Part shown: one piece after another, positions 1 through 6,867 of the stretch | Numbering within the stretch: the first letter of the stretch is position 1 | Layout: every line of letters begins with the position of its first letter | DNA from: an uncultured Thiotrichales bacterium | GTDB lineage: Bacteria; Pseudomonadota; Gammaproteobacteria; Francisellales; CACEW01 | DNA length: 64,000 bases | Assembly (NCBI GenBank): GCA_903870015.1 | Contig: CAIQBE010000012.1 | Coordinates: 1-64,000 of the forward strand | Direction of reading: 5' to 3' | Made by a program: the position numbers and the translations under genes | The notes under the pieces: generated by a model | Told to the model about the DNA's origin: nothing | The model's input: only the letters and a program-made list of their open reading frames with translations | Databases searched by the model: none

Positions 1-437
<437 letters not shown>

Positions 438-609
438 TATAACGCTTCTAAATTTTTAGTCAGAAGTATTGAATATGACATAAACGTAAGAAATAAGCAG
501 ACAATAGATGTTGTACCCATTAACTTAATTTTTAATTCCTTGGCTCTTTCTAATGTTAGATCTTTCAACGATTTCGACAAAACTCCCAAAAGGAGCGAGT
601 CAACCAGTT

Positions 610-726
610 TGCTTAACGGCCATAGCGAAAGGGAACCACCTGATCCCATACCGAACTCAGAAGTGAAAACTTTCTGCGCCAATGATAGTGATCTTCGCGG
701 TCGCGAAAGTAGGTCACCGTTAAGCA
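610..726 (+). rRNA. rrf: 5S rRNA
   Basis: The segment contains the universal 5S core (ACCTGATCCCATACCGAACTCAGAAG near 638-663). Its ends pair as the 5S terminal helix, TGCTTAACGG at the 5' side with CCGTTAAGCA at the 3' side. Length of about 117 bases is normal. It lies downstream of 23S in the usual order and is followed by a strong terminator, so it is the last gene of the rRNA operon. Ends are placed by the terminal helix and may be off by 1-3 bases. Confidence 0.95.
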
Positions 727-738
727 TTTTTATTCTAG

Positions 739-776
739 AACCCTCGTAAGCTTTTTGTTTACGGGGGTTTTTTATT
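739..776 (+). terminator. Rho-independent terminator of the rRNA operon
   Basis: An 11-bp stem, AACCCTCGTAA pairing with TTACGGGGGTT (one G-T wobble), is closed by a short T-rich loop and followed directly by a run of Ts. It sits 13 bases after the 5S end, where the rRNA transcript should stop. Confidence 0.9.
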
Positions 777-859
777 TTTTACACATTCATTCATTATTTG
801 TTAAAGCATAAAATTTATTCTATAATCATGATCCAAATATTTAAAAAGATAAGCGCCAA

Positions 860-1510
860 ATGATTCTAAATCCTATACAAGCTTTTTTAGTTTTCGCTAT
901 CCCCGTTTTATTTGCAATTACCCTACACGAGGTCGCCCATGGCTTTATCGCAGAGCGCTTTGGTGATCCCACAGCGCGAATGCTCGGTCGTATTACTTTA
1001 AATCCAATCAAGCATATTGATCCATTAGGAACGGTTCTCGTGCCATTGCTCGGTTATTTTTTAGGAGGATTTATTATCGGTTGGGCTAAGCCGGTACCCA
1101 TAGGTGTACAAAATTTTAAACATAAAAAAAGAGATATGGCGATAGTATCGCTTGCAGGCCCAACTGCTAATATATTAATGATGTTGCTCTGGGCTGGGGT
1201 CATTAAAGTCAGCTTTTTGATGGCCGCAAGCTCCCCTTGGGCAGCCTATATTTTGCAAAGTATGGGTATGCAAGGTGTCATGATTAATATTATTTTAGCA
1301 ATATTTAACTTATTACCCCTACCACCCCTAGACGGTAGTCACATTGTAGATTGTTTTTTGTCACCTAAGGCATCCTATCAGTACAACCGCTTAGCGCCAT
1401 ACGGATTTTGGATTTTATTGGGGCTACTATTCACCGGAATTTTAGCGCATATCATGACCCCACTGATGGGCGTCATGTTTTCTTTAATACACTTAATTTT
1501 TGGGATATAA
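860..1510 (+). CDS. Site-2 protease family (M50) membrane metalloprotease
   Basis: This 216-aa polytopic membrane protein has the two zinc-site signatures of the M50 site-2 protease family. HEVAH lies at residues 23-27 inside the first membrane segment, and the second signature, NLLPLPPLDG, is at 150-159 with Asp158 as the third metal ligand. Length and the lack of a PDZ domain fit the compact YwhC/Rip-like subgroup rather than RseP (about 450 aa). It should cut transmembrane substrates within the inner membrane; the substrate is unknown. The ATG at 860 is the only sensible start, though its ribosome-binding site is weak. The gene stands alone between the rRNA operon and a tRNA-Thr fragment that begins two bases after its stop. 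Confidence 0.88.
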   Translation: MILNPIQAFLVFAIPVLFAITLHEVAHGFIAERFGDPTARMLGRITLNPIKHIDPLGTVLVPLLGYFLGGFIIGWAKPVPIGVQNFKHKKRDMAIVSLAGPTANILMMLLWAGVIKVSFLMAASSPWAAYILQSMGMQGVMINIILAIFNLLPLPPLDGSHIVDCFLSPKASYQYNRLAPYGFWILLGLLFTGILAHIMTPLMGVMFSLIHLIFGI

Positions 1511-1511
1511 G

Positions 1512-1562
1512 AATATGGTGCTGACACCCGGGTTCGAACTGGGGACCTACTGATTACAAATC
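1512..1562 (-). repeat. tRNA-Thr 3'-half fragment (attachment-site repeat)
   Basis: Bases 1512-1562 repeat 4023-4073 with a single mismatch (G at 1531 against A at 4042). The repeat covers the tRNA-Thr 3' CCA, acceptor 3' strand, T arm, variable loop and anticodon loop, then similarity ends abruptly. The 5' half of the tRNA is absent, so this is not a functional tRNA. It is read as the distal attachment site of the island. Confidence 0.85.
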
Positions 1563-1622
1563 GGTAGATAGAGTGTTTTTATCCGCTTTCTTCCTTTTGG
1601 CGTGAGCTTCAATGCACAGATG

Positions 1623-1637
1623 CTAAGGAATCCTTAG
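1623..1637. promoter_or_regulatory. Palindromic operator 1 upstream of the Xre gene
   Basis: The 15-mer CTAAGGAATCCTTAG is a perfect inverted repeat (7-bp arms, one central base). It shares CTAAG-N5-CTTAG with a second site 34 bp downstream, centre to centre. Two related palindromes just upstream of a small helix-turn-helix gene are typical of phage-type autoregulation. Confidence 0.65.
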
Positions 1638-1656
1638 TATCGTGTCAAGAAGCAAA

Positions 1657-1671
1657 CTAAGATCATCTTAG
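1657..1671. promoter_or_regulatory. Palindromic operator 2 upstream of the Xre gene
   Basis: CTAAGATCATCTTAG is a perfect 7+1+7 palindrome of the same CTAAG-N5-CTTAG form as the site at 1623. It abuts a possible -10 hexamer (CATAAT, 1672-1677), so a protein bound here would block a promoter reading into the Xre gene at 1695. Confidence 0.65.
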
Positions 1672-1694
1672 CATAATATCCTAAATGCAATTAG

Positions 1695-1955
1695 ATGAGC
1701 CAGTTGAAAAGCCCTATCGCAAAAAGACTTAAAGAGGCTCGTCTTGAAGCTGGTCTTTCTCAAAAAGAGCTAGGCGTTAAAGCTGGCATTGATCAGTTTT
1801 CTGCTAGCCCTAGAATGAATCAATATGAAACAGGTAAGCATACACCTGATTTTGGCACCATAAAAAAAATTGCAAGAGTTCTAAAGCTCCCGACGGCGTA
1901 TTTTTATGCAGAAGAAGATTCGTTGGCGTCAATAATTAAGCAATATAAGCTCTAA
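1695..1955 (+). CDS. Xre-family helix-turn-helix regulator
   Basis: This 86-aa protein is nearly all one HTH_3 domain. Residues 8-65 contain the recognisable pattern IAKRLKEARLEAGLSQKELG, then a recognition-helix region ending in MNQYETGKHTPD. It is a single-domain cytoplasmic DNA-binding protein with no partner or peptidase domain. Two perfect palindromes upstream (1623 and 1657) are plausible binding sites, so it probably controls its own promoter (inference). It converges on the two-gene cassette at 1986-3943 within the tRNA-Thr island and may repress that as well. Orphan regulators of this size are common in small integrated elements. Confidence 0.85.
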   Translation: MSQLKSPIAKRLKEARLEAGLSQKELGVKAGIDQFSASPRMNQYETGKHTPDFGTIKKIARVLKLPTAYFYAEEDSLASIIKQYKL

Positions 1956-1985
1956 GATAACAACTTTGATATCATTTTGTCGTTA

Positions 1986-2822
1986 TTAGTTTTTTGACTT
2001 AAGCACCTGGTCCTTAATATTCTGACGCTCTGCTTTAGGCTGCTGCTCGATAAAATCATTAAAAGGCACCGCGCCTCTTATGCGCTCATATAAAACATGA
2101 GAAGCCACTTGACTATAAAAGAATGGTATATGTCCATCTAATTTATCAATCTCTATATCCATTAATGGAAGATTAAAGCTATCCATGGGAATCCAAAGCA
2201 CAAAAATATATTCATTCAATGAAAAATAATAAGTATGCTGGTCGATTGGCCTTGGCAGCTCGACTAATCTATGATTTTGCATAGTGCGTTCGTTAACCAC
2301 GGCAAGCCCAATCGCATCAGGTTTATTAATATAAAAGTCGTGCAAAGCCTCAAAATTTAGATCCCTCGACTCCGGCTCCTCCTTAAATTGACATCCTAGT
2401 AACCTAAGCACAAATCCTAGGGCGAATTTTTTCATCCTAGTCGTATCGCCTCGCAATAGAATCTCCGTATCAAAATAAGCAAGTTGTCCAAACGCCTGAA
2501 GGCTTATCAGTTTTCGTCCACTCATTCTCTTTTTTCTATGAAGAAACACTTTCAGCCACTCATCATCTTTAGTAAACAAATCCTCGCAACTCTGGCAGCT
2601 CATTCTCGCTTTTAGGTCGACATTGCTCCTCCTGGAAATGCATTTTACATCCATAGAAGCTGCTTCGTGAATTGAAGCTAAATTGAGATACTCAATCACG
2701 GCCGCATGATCATCTACCTTCAAAAATTTACGACAAAACCAGCGCGCAATGACGTGAGAATCAATAAGCTTTGTTGCTGATTTATTGCAGAATACGCAAA
2801 TCTCATTCATTATTTTTTTCAT
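1986..2822 (-). CDS. HNH-like zinc-binding protein, island cargo
   Basis: The protein is 278 aa from the ATG at 2822; a TTG at 2846 and an ATG at 2810 are alternatives. The N-terminal third carries CVFC, then DSHVIARW, then CQSCED about 55 residues later. The pattern CxxC...SHxI...CxxCE resembles HNH/zinc-ribbon proteins often found beside defence and mobile genes (family knowledge; not checked by search). The C-terminal 160 residues show no motif I recognise. It follows the 360-aa unknown gene on the same strand with a gap of under 40 bases, so they form a two-gene unit. Nuclease activity is inferred only; the second His/Asn of a classical HNH motif is not obvious. Confidence 0.55.
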   Translation of the reverse strand: MKKIMNEICVFCNKSATKLIDSHVIARWFCRKFLKVDDHAAVIEYLNLASIHEAASMDVKCISRRSNVDLKARMSCQSCEDLFTKDDEWLKVFLHRKKRMSGRKLISLQAFGQLAYFDTEILLRGDTTRMKKFALGFVLRLLGCQFKEEPESRDLNFEALHDFYINKPDAIGLAVVNERTMQNHRLVELPRPIDQHTYYFSLNEYIFVLWIPMDSFNLPLMDIEIDKLDGHIPFFYSQVASHVLYERIRGAVPFNDFIEQQPKAERQNIKDQVLKSKN

Positions 2823-2860
2823 TAATCTTTGCCCATTCAGCTTCAAGGCGCAACAAGTGA

Positions 2861-3943
2861 TTAAGCATCAGAGTAAGTTCTCTCAATCTTCAGATATTCA
2901 TTTACAAGGGAGTCTCCAAAAAAAGTCGCAATTATGGCGATGCCATCATCAAAACTGAAATCCCCGTTAATCAAAAAAATCTTTTTGCGACTACATGTAT
3001 CTACCTTATGCATTGGGTTGGACGCATATCTAAGGGCATAATCGCTATTTGAATACACATAAATAGCGCCATCCATATGGGTAAATGTCTTCTTGTTTGT
3101 ATCAATTACCGCGTGCAAAAACAGTGTGCATGAAAGGGCGCTTTTGCTATCAATAGTCTCGCATTTAAGCTCAATCCTATCATGAGCAGGTTCCCAGCAA
3201 AATTGAGCTACTGCCTCAGACAATCCATTATCAGTATTTGACTTGCCATGTACTGCATAAGCCGGCTCTTTTAAAGCTAGTATTTCATCTAGGGAGCTGC
3301 AGGCATGGCCATAATATTTTTCAAACTCAATACGTAACGCCTTGGGTGCATTAATTAAAAAGGGATTGGGTGCTATCCATAGCTCATTACTATCAGGCAT
3401 ATTTACCTGGTTTAGTAAGTTGGCTAACTTCGTTAATTTGATATCTTTGATATTGCAGTTTTTTTTCAAAAAGCTATGAGGAAAAATTCGTAAATACATC
3501 GGATCTTTGCTATTGGAGGTTTGCCAAGAAAAATTATCGTATTTAAAAAACTTTTCGATCAATATAAGTTTGTCTTCTGATGCTTTTTCTTTTGGTCGGG
3601 TGTGCAAATTTTCCTTCTTGCTTAAACAATCCTCTTTATCAAAAAGCGCCTGAAAAAATTTCTTTGGAAGCAATCTCTCCAGAGTCCATATCAAAAAAAA
3701 ATTATACTCCTCGAACATATCATTTGCATAACAATCATGATGGCCACGTTGTTCTTTTGAGATTGTGCTTTTAAGCAGGTAGGTAATTATGTCATAGGCT
3801 TTATTCCGGTCTTCATCAGGCAGGTCTTCCCATTCCATGGCATCCTTTCCATGTTGAGCTAGCGCAGTACACGTCTCGCTAAGAAGTTGCTGCATATGGT
3901 TAGGAAGATCTTCAAGTTTTAGAGTGGGCTCGAGTACGGTCAT
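2861..3943 (-). CDS. Hypothetical protein, first gene of island cassette
   Basis: I do not recognise this 360-aa soluble protein. It has no signal peptide, no membrane segment and no evident nucleotide-binding motif. The N-terminal half is acidic and helix-rich, with a Lys-rich patch near residues 107-125. The C-terminal half looks like alternating beta strands (for example TFTHMDGAIYVYSNSDYALR). It starts 84 bases downstream of the intact tRNA-Thr on the same strand, so transcription could come from tRNA read-through. The HNH-like gene follows closely. Gene pairing and location in a tRNA island suggest a specialised cargo function such as phage defence, but nothing in the protein itself shows that. 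Confidence 0.7.
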   Translation of the reverse strand: MTVLEPTLKLEDLPNHMQQLLSETCTALAQHGKDAMEWEDLPDEDRNKAYDIITYLLKSTISKEQRGHHDCYANDMFEEYNFFLIWTLERLLPKKFFQALFDKEDCLSKKENLHTRPKEKASEDKLILIEKFFKYDNFSWQTSNSKDPMYLRIFPHSFLKKNCNIKDIKLTKLANLLNQVNMPDSNELWIAPNPFLINAPKALRIEFEKYYGHACSSLDEILALKEPAYAVHGKSNTDNGLSEAVAQFCWEPAHDRIELKCETIDSKSALSCTLFLHAVIDTNKKTFTHMDGAIYVYSNSDYALRYASNPMHKVDTCSRKKIFLINGDFSFDDGIAIIATFFGDSLVNEYLKIERTYSDA

Positions 3944-3960
3944 TTAACAACTCACTTTTT

Positions 3961-3981
3961 GCTACCCAAATAGCTACCCAA
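3961..3981. repeat. Short direct repeat near the island's right end
   Basis: GCTACCCAA occurs at 3961-3969 and 3973-3981, exactly 12 bp apart and about 45 bp inside the tRNA end of the island. Such repeats near a tRNA attachment site can be arm-type recombinase sites; this is inference only. Confidence 0.3.
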
Positions 3982-4026
3982 GAGCTAAAAATCGACTTTG
4001 TGAAACTAATACAACCGCATAAAATA

Positions 4027-4102
4027 TGGTGCTGACACCCGGATTCGAACTGGGGACCTACTGATTACAAATCAGTTGCTCTACCAACTGAGCTATGTCA
4101 GC
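4027..4102 (-). tRNA. tRNA-Thr (anticodon TGT)
   Basis: Read on the minus strand, the 76 bases fold as a full cloverleaf. Acceptor arm GCTGACA pairs with TGTCAGC and is followed by an encoded CCA. The anticodon loop TTTGTAA gives TGT, reading ACA and other Thr codons. The T loop reads TTCGAAT. Its 3' half is duplicated at 1512-1562, which marks it as the integration target of the neighbouring island. Confidence 0.95.
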
Positions 4103-4197
4103 GAAACATAACCAAACTGAAATTTTGGTGCAAGGATTATATCGAATTGTAATCGCAAATGCAATATGAAATTAAAAAAAGCTTGTATTTTAGATTT

Positions 4198-4212
4198 GCG
4201 TACGGTATTCTA
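4198..4212 (+). promoter_or_regulatory. Motif upstream of the UmuD-like gene, shared with 4803-4817
   Basis: GCGTACGGTATTCTA lies 27 bases before the UmuD-like start codon. It matches GCGTACGATAATCTA upstream of the small ORF pair at 13 of 15 positions. In both places it overlaps a possible -10 region, so it may be a common operator or promoter element. Confidence 0.45.
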
Positions 4213-4239
4213 ATAAAAAGCACAAAATAAAGGCGTATC

Positions 4240-4755
4240 ATGAGTCGCGGGGGATTAAGAAAAGGTGCGGGGCGTCCTAGTGGCACAGGCACATTTGGTG
4301 AAGAAACTAAACCCGTGCGCATTCCGGTATCAATGATCAATAAAGTCCTAAAATTCGTCAAAGATAAGGGGTACGAATTGCCCCTTTATGGTTCAAAAGT
4401 TCAGGCAGGCGTACCGACCGCTGCTGATGATTATATCGAAGATCGCATTGATTTAAACGAATATTTAATCAAGCATCCCGGCGATACTTTTTTTGTGAAA
4501 GTAGCGGGAGAATCAATGATTGGCGCCGGAATCTTCCCTAATGATATTTTAGTGGTTGATCGCAGTGTCCAAGCGCGCAATGGTCAAGTGGTTGTAGCGG
4601 CTATCGATGGTGAGTTGACAGTGAAGCGCCTAAGTATTCAGAGTAACAAGATTTTACTATTGCCAGAAAATGAAAAATTTAATCCCATTGATATTACCGG
4701 TCAGTCAGATTTAGTGATTTGGGGCCAGGTCACTAGTGTGATTCATTACCCCTAA
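4240..4755 (+). CDS. umuD: UmuD-like S24 autoprotease with N-terminal extension
   Basis: The 171-aa protein matches the LexA/UmuD S24 family. The catalytic Ser is in GESM (Ser92) and the general base is in ELTVKR (Lys129). The self-cleavage site is probably Ala56-Gly57 in VQAG. UmuD proteins become the active Pol V subunit after RecA-stimulated cleavage. This one has about 40 extra N-terminal residues: a Gly/Arg-rich stretch, then a segment (KPVRIPVSMINKVLKFV) that looks like a ribbon-helix-helix or similar DNA-binding unit. Acinetobacter UmuDAb, also extended, acts as a repressor, so a regulatory role is possible here (inference). No umuC lies next to it. A motif upstream recurs before the next operon. 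Confidence 0.85.
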   Translation: MSRGGLRKGAGRPSGTGTFGEETKPVRIPVSMINKVLKFVKDKGYELPLYGSKVQAGVPTAADDYIEDRIDLNEYLIKHPGDTFFVKVAGESMIGAGIFPNDILVVDRSVQARNGQVVVAAIDGELTVKRLSIQSNKILLLPENEKFNPIDITGQSDLVIWGQVTSVIHYP

Positions 4756-4797
4756 GTAAGCCCGTCAAAATATTTTTAATAAATCCCTTGCTTTTTT

Positions 4798-4815
4798 GAT
4801 TAGCGTACGATAATC
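4798..4815. promoter_or_regulatory. 18-bp palindrome upstream of the small ORF pair
   Basis: GATTAGCGTACGATAATC is an inverted repeat with 8 of 9 arm positions complementary. It contains the GATAAT hexamer (4809-4814), a plausible -10, with a TTGCTT -35 at 4788. A protein bound here would occlude that promoter. Its core is shared with the site upstream of the UmuD-like gene. Confidence 0.5.
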
Positions 4816-4855
4816 TATAGATGTTCAATATCAAACAAAGCAAAAGGAGAATATT

Positions 4856-5002
4856 ATGAACGCAGGCAATCATATCGAACCAAGTCAATTACAACTTCCC
4901 TTGGTTTTTTCGCAAATTTGTCCCCAGCAACAAAAAGACGCTATCAAAGCCTATTTAGAAACAAGAGCAGCTAAAAAAATAACAAAAGAAGAAATTCACT
5001 AA
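4856..5002 (+). CDS. Small hypothetical protein (48 aa)
   Basis: A 48-aa ORF starts at the ATG at 4856 with a good ribosome-binding site (AAAAGGAGA, spacing about 6). It encodes a soluble protein with a short QLQLPLVFSQICP segment followed by a basic helix (KDAIKAYLETRAAKK). The first segment resembles tiny proteins encoded upstream of serine recombinases in some mobile elements (weak recollection). No recombinase follows here. It is the first gene of a pair under the palindrome at 4798. Confidence 0.5.
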   Translation: MNAGNHIEPSQLQLPLVFSQICPQQQKDAIKAYLETRAAKKITKEEIH

Positions 5003-5011
5003 GGAATCAAT

Positions 5012-5176
5012 ATGCGTGCTATTAAAAATATCAGCTACGTATTGCCACACGCAAGCAAAGAATATCACCAGCCTTTGCCAGCGGAAACATTAAAATTATT
5101 GAAAAAGATTTTCAGCGCAAAAAATCAGGGTCGGCCACCACATCTAGAAAGTTCAAAGGTAAACGCGATAAGCTAA
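5012..5176 (+). CDS. Small hypothetical protein (54 aa)
   Basis: The ORF starts nine bases after the preceding stop, with AAGGAATCAAT as ribosome-binding region, and encodes 54 residues. The sequence is basic and ends in a Gly-Arg-Pro-Pro containing tail. I recognise no family. Tight spacing and a shared upstream operator make it a translationally linked partner of the 48-aa protein. It could equally be the remnant of a longer gene, since a tRNA begins 26 bases after it. Confidence 0.45.
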   Translation: MRAIKNISYVLPHASKEYHQPLPAETLKLLKKIFSAKNQGRPPHLESSKVNAIS

Positions 5177-5201
5177 TGCAGAGCTTTAAACCTTGAAGTA
5201 T

Positions 5202-5278
5202 TGGTGGGCCCACCTGGATTTGAACCAGGGACCAAAGGATTATGAGTCCTCTGCTCTGACCAACTGAGCTATGAGCCC
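5202..5278 (-). tRNA. tRNA with CAT anticodon (elongator Met or lysidine-Ile2)
   Basis: On the minus strand the 77 bases form a cloverleaf: acceptor GGGCTCA with TGGGCCC (one mismatch or wobble), encoded CCA, T loop TTCAAAT, and anticodon loop CTCATAA giving CAT. The absence of initiator-specific features rules out tRNA-fMet. Elongator Met and the lysidine-modified Ile2 share this anticodon; I cannot separate them by eye. Confidence 0.9.
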
Positions 5279-5393
5279 GACCACGCTGCAATATAGCGTA
5301 AAATATAGCTTTTGTAAAGTTGCAAAAAGAACGGCCGACCCGCAGTACATAAATACCTGATAGTCTTATAATCCAACTAGTAGGAGTGTGCTA

Positions 5394-5442
5394 AAAAAAT
5401 AGCCGCATATCTGATGCAATTAAAGATCTCAGGCTATTTTTA
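5394..5442. terminator. Inverted repeat with flanking A/T tracts (possible terminator)
   Basis: AAAAAATAGCC (5394-5404) and GGCTATTTTTA (5432-5442) are complementary around a 27-base loop. The arrangement could serve as a bidirectional terminator or transcript-stability hairpin upstream of the outer-membrane genes. The long loop makes this uncertain. I see no other feature in the rest of 5279-5532. Confidence 0.35.
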
Positions 5443-5532
5443 ATCCCAAAATCTAGCCATTCATGCAATTATACTTTGGAAATAAATAGGGGGGGTGTTA
5501 ATATACACCAGCATTAAAAAACGCATGAAATA

Positions 5533-6192
5533 ATGAGACAGCTATACTTATTGTTACTTTTATTATTAAGCTTATCCATTCCGGCATTTGCAGATGATAA
5601 TATCAATGTATCGTTACCTTTAAATATGCAACATCCTTTTTATGTAGGTTTGATATCAGGATATGGTAATACCGACTGGGGGAAAGTGGTTGCGCAAGAT
5701 TACGATGCCTCTTATGCAACGCCTACAGCGGCCTCTGGTAGTGGAGCTATTATTGGGGGCTTGGCCGGATATCAAGTGACTCAATATGTTGCAATTGAGG
5801 GGCAATATATTCATTATGCGGATTCTACAGTTACTTTAAATCCTAAGGCTGTGACTTTTGGGCTTTATCCACCAGGCACAACGACGCCATTTAATTCGGC
5901 TACTAATTATTACGCGATTATGTCTAAATTTTCGGCGCCGTTTGATAAAAATCATTTTGAGGCTTTTGGCACTTTGGGGGCCGCAATCGTTACGCGATCA
6001 GATGAGCTTGCACATATCCATGACTGTCGCCCAACGTTTGGATTTGGATTAACGGATGTAGAGTCTGAGCACTGGAATTTCACCCTAGCCTTTAATTACA
6101 CGCCAGGGACAGGAGTTGCTGCAGAGCGGGCAATACAAGATTATATCCCCTATATCTATGCCGGAGAATTCATGGTTACCTATAGGATTTAA
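5533..6192 (+). CDS. Outer-membrane beta-barrel protein (paralogue 1)
   Basis: The 219-aa protein begins with a clear Sec signal peptide (hydrophobic core of leucines, cleavage after IPAFA near residue 20). The mature part consists of alternating amphipathic strands and ends in a TYRI terminal strand. It resembles small OmpW/OmpA-like porin-fold proteins of 8 strands. Segments such as ISGYGNTDWG, YQVTQYVAIEGQY and FNYTPGTG also occur in the next gene, so the two are tandem duplicates. The ligand or role is unknown. The paralogue begins two bases after this stop, so both are co-transcribed. Confidence 0.75.
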   Translation: MRQLYLLLLLLLSLSIPAFADDNINVSLPLNMQHPFYVGLISGYGNTDWGKVVAQDYDASYATPTAASGSGAIIGGLAGYQVTQYVAIEGQYIHYADSTVTLNPKAVTFGLYPPGTTTPFNSATNYYAIMSKFSAPFDKNHFEAFGTLGAAIVTRSDELAHIHDCRPTFGFGLTDVESEHWNFTLAFNYTPGTGVAAERAIQDYIPYIYAGEFMVTYRI

Positions 6193-6193
6193 A

Positions 6194-6850
6194 ATGGAAA
6201 ATATGATCATAAAAATATTCAAGATCCTATTACTAAGCATTGCTCTGATTTCAAGTTGTGCTGCAGATGAGCAAAATTTTTCCAATCATTTTTTTTATGC
6301 AGGAGGTATGTTTGGTAATGCTAATGAAAATTGGAGTGATGTGGTATCAACCGATCCTTTAACTCAAAAGACAAATCCACTAAGCGCCGATGGCAATGGT
6401 ATATTGTTTGGGCTAGATGCCGGGTATCAGTTTTCACCCCATTTTGCGATTGAGGGTGAGATGATCAGTTTGCCCTCTACCAAGTTAGTGTTCTATCAAA
6501 AACTAGACCCTTATAAAACCCCGGATAATATGTATAATGTTGGGGTTGTTAATGCGAGCATGGTGTTTGCGGCAGTCGAGTTTAAAGTCATTGCGCCATT
6601 GCCAAATTCAAAGTTTTCCCTTTTTGTTGATGCAGGTCCGGGTTATGTATACATGGATTACCCAATCACCAATATAGGTATTATAGTGCCTACGTTTGGC
6701 GGGGGGCTGCTTTATCGCATTAACGATCACTGGCAAGCTGAAGGCGCCTTTCAGTACGCGCCAGGAACAGGAAAATCAGTTGGTGATCCGATGTATTTTT
6801 TTGTCCCAGAAACCTATGCGGGGACTTTTAAGCTAGACTATATTTTTTAA
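6194..6850 (+). CDS. Outer-membrane beta-barrel protein (paralogue 2)
   Basis: A 218-aa secreted protein, placed at the ATG at 6194, one base after the upstream stop; an ATG at 6203 is also possible. Residues 1-24 form a signal peptide ending SSCAADE. The rest is strand-rich, with YQFSPHFAIEGE and FQYAPGTG matching equivalent positions of paralogue 1, and a final LDYIF strand typical of outer-membrane barrels. An extended reading upstream to 6116 overlaps the first gene and lacks a signal peptide at its start, so it is rejected. Function beyond a barrel fold cannot be given. Confidence 0.75.
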   Translation: MENMIIKIFKILLLSIALISSCAADEQNFSNHFFYAGGMFGNANENWSDVVSTDPLTQKTNPLSADGNGILFGLDAGYQFSPHFAIEGEMISLPSTKLVFYQKLDPYKTPDNMYNVGVVNASMVFAAVEFKVIAPLPNSKFSLFVDAGPGYVYMDYPITNIGIIVPTFGGGLLYRINDHWQAEGAFQYAPGTGKSVGDPMYFFVPETYAGTFKLDYIF

Positions 6851-6867
6851 ATAATAAGGATAGCAAT

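Larger units (their letters stand above)
1512..4102. mobile_element. 2.6-kb genomic island integrated at tRNA-Thr(TGT)
   Basis: The right boundary is an intact tRNA-Thr gene (4027-4102, minus strand). The left boundary is a 51-bp direct repeat (1512-1562) of the 3' half of the same tRNA, with one mismatch. Duplication of a tRNA from the anticodon loop to the 3' end is the usual footprint of a tyrosine recombinase (established knowledge). The interior holds an Xre regulator, an HNH-like protein and an unknown protein. No integrase or excisionase is visible, so the island is either a decayed element or a satellite mobilised in trans. Confidence 0.75.

Noticed and set aside
1516..1562. A second tRNA-Thr gene
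   Set aside because: Only the 3' half is present; the D arm and acceptor 5' strand are missing, so no cloverleaf can form.
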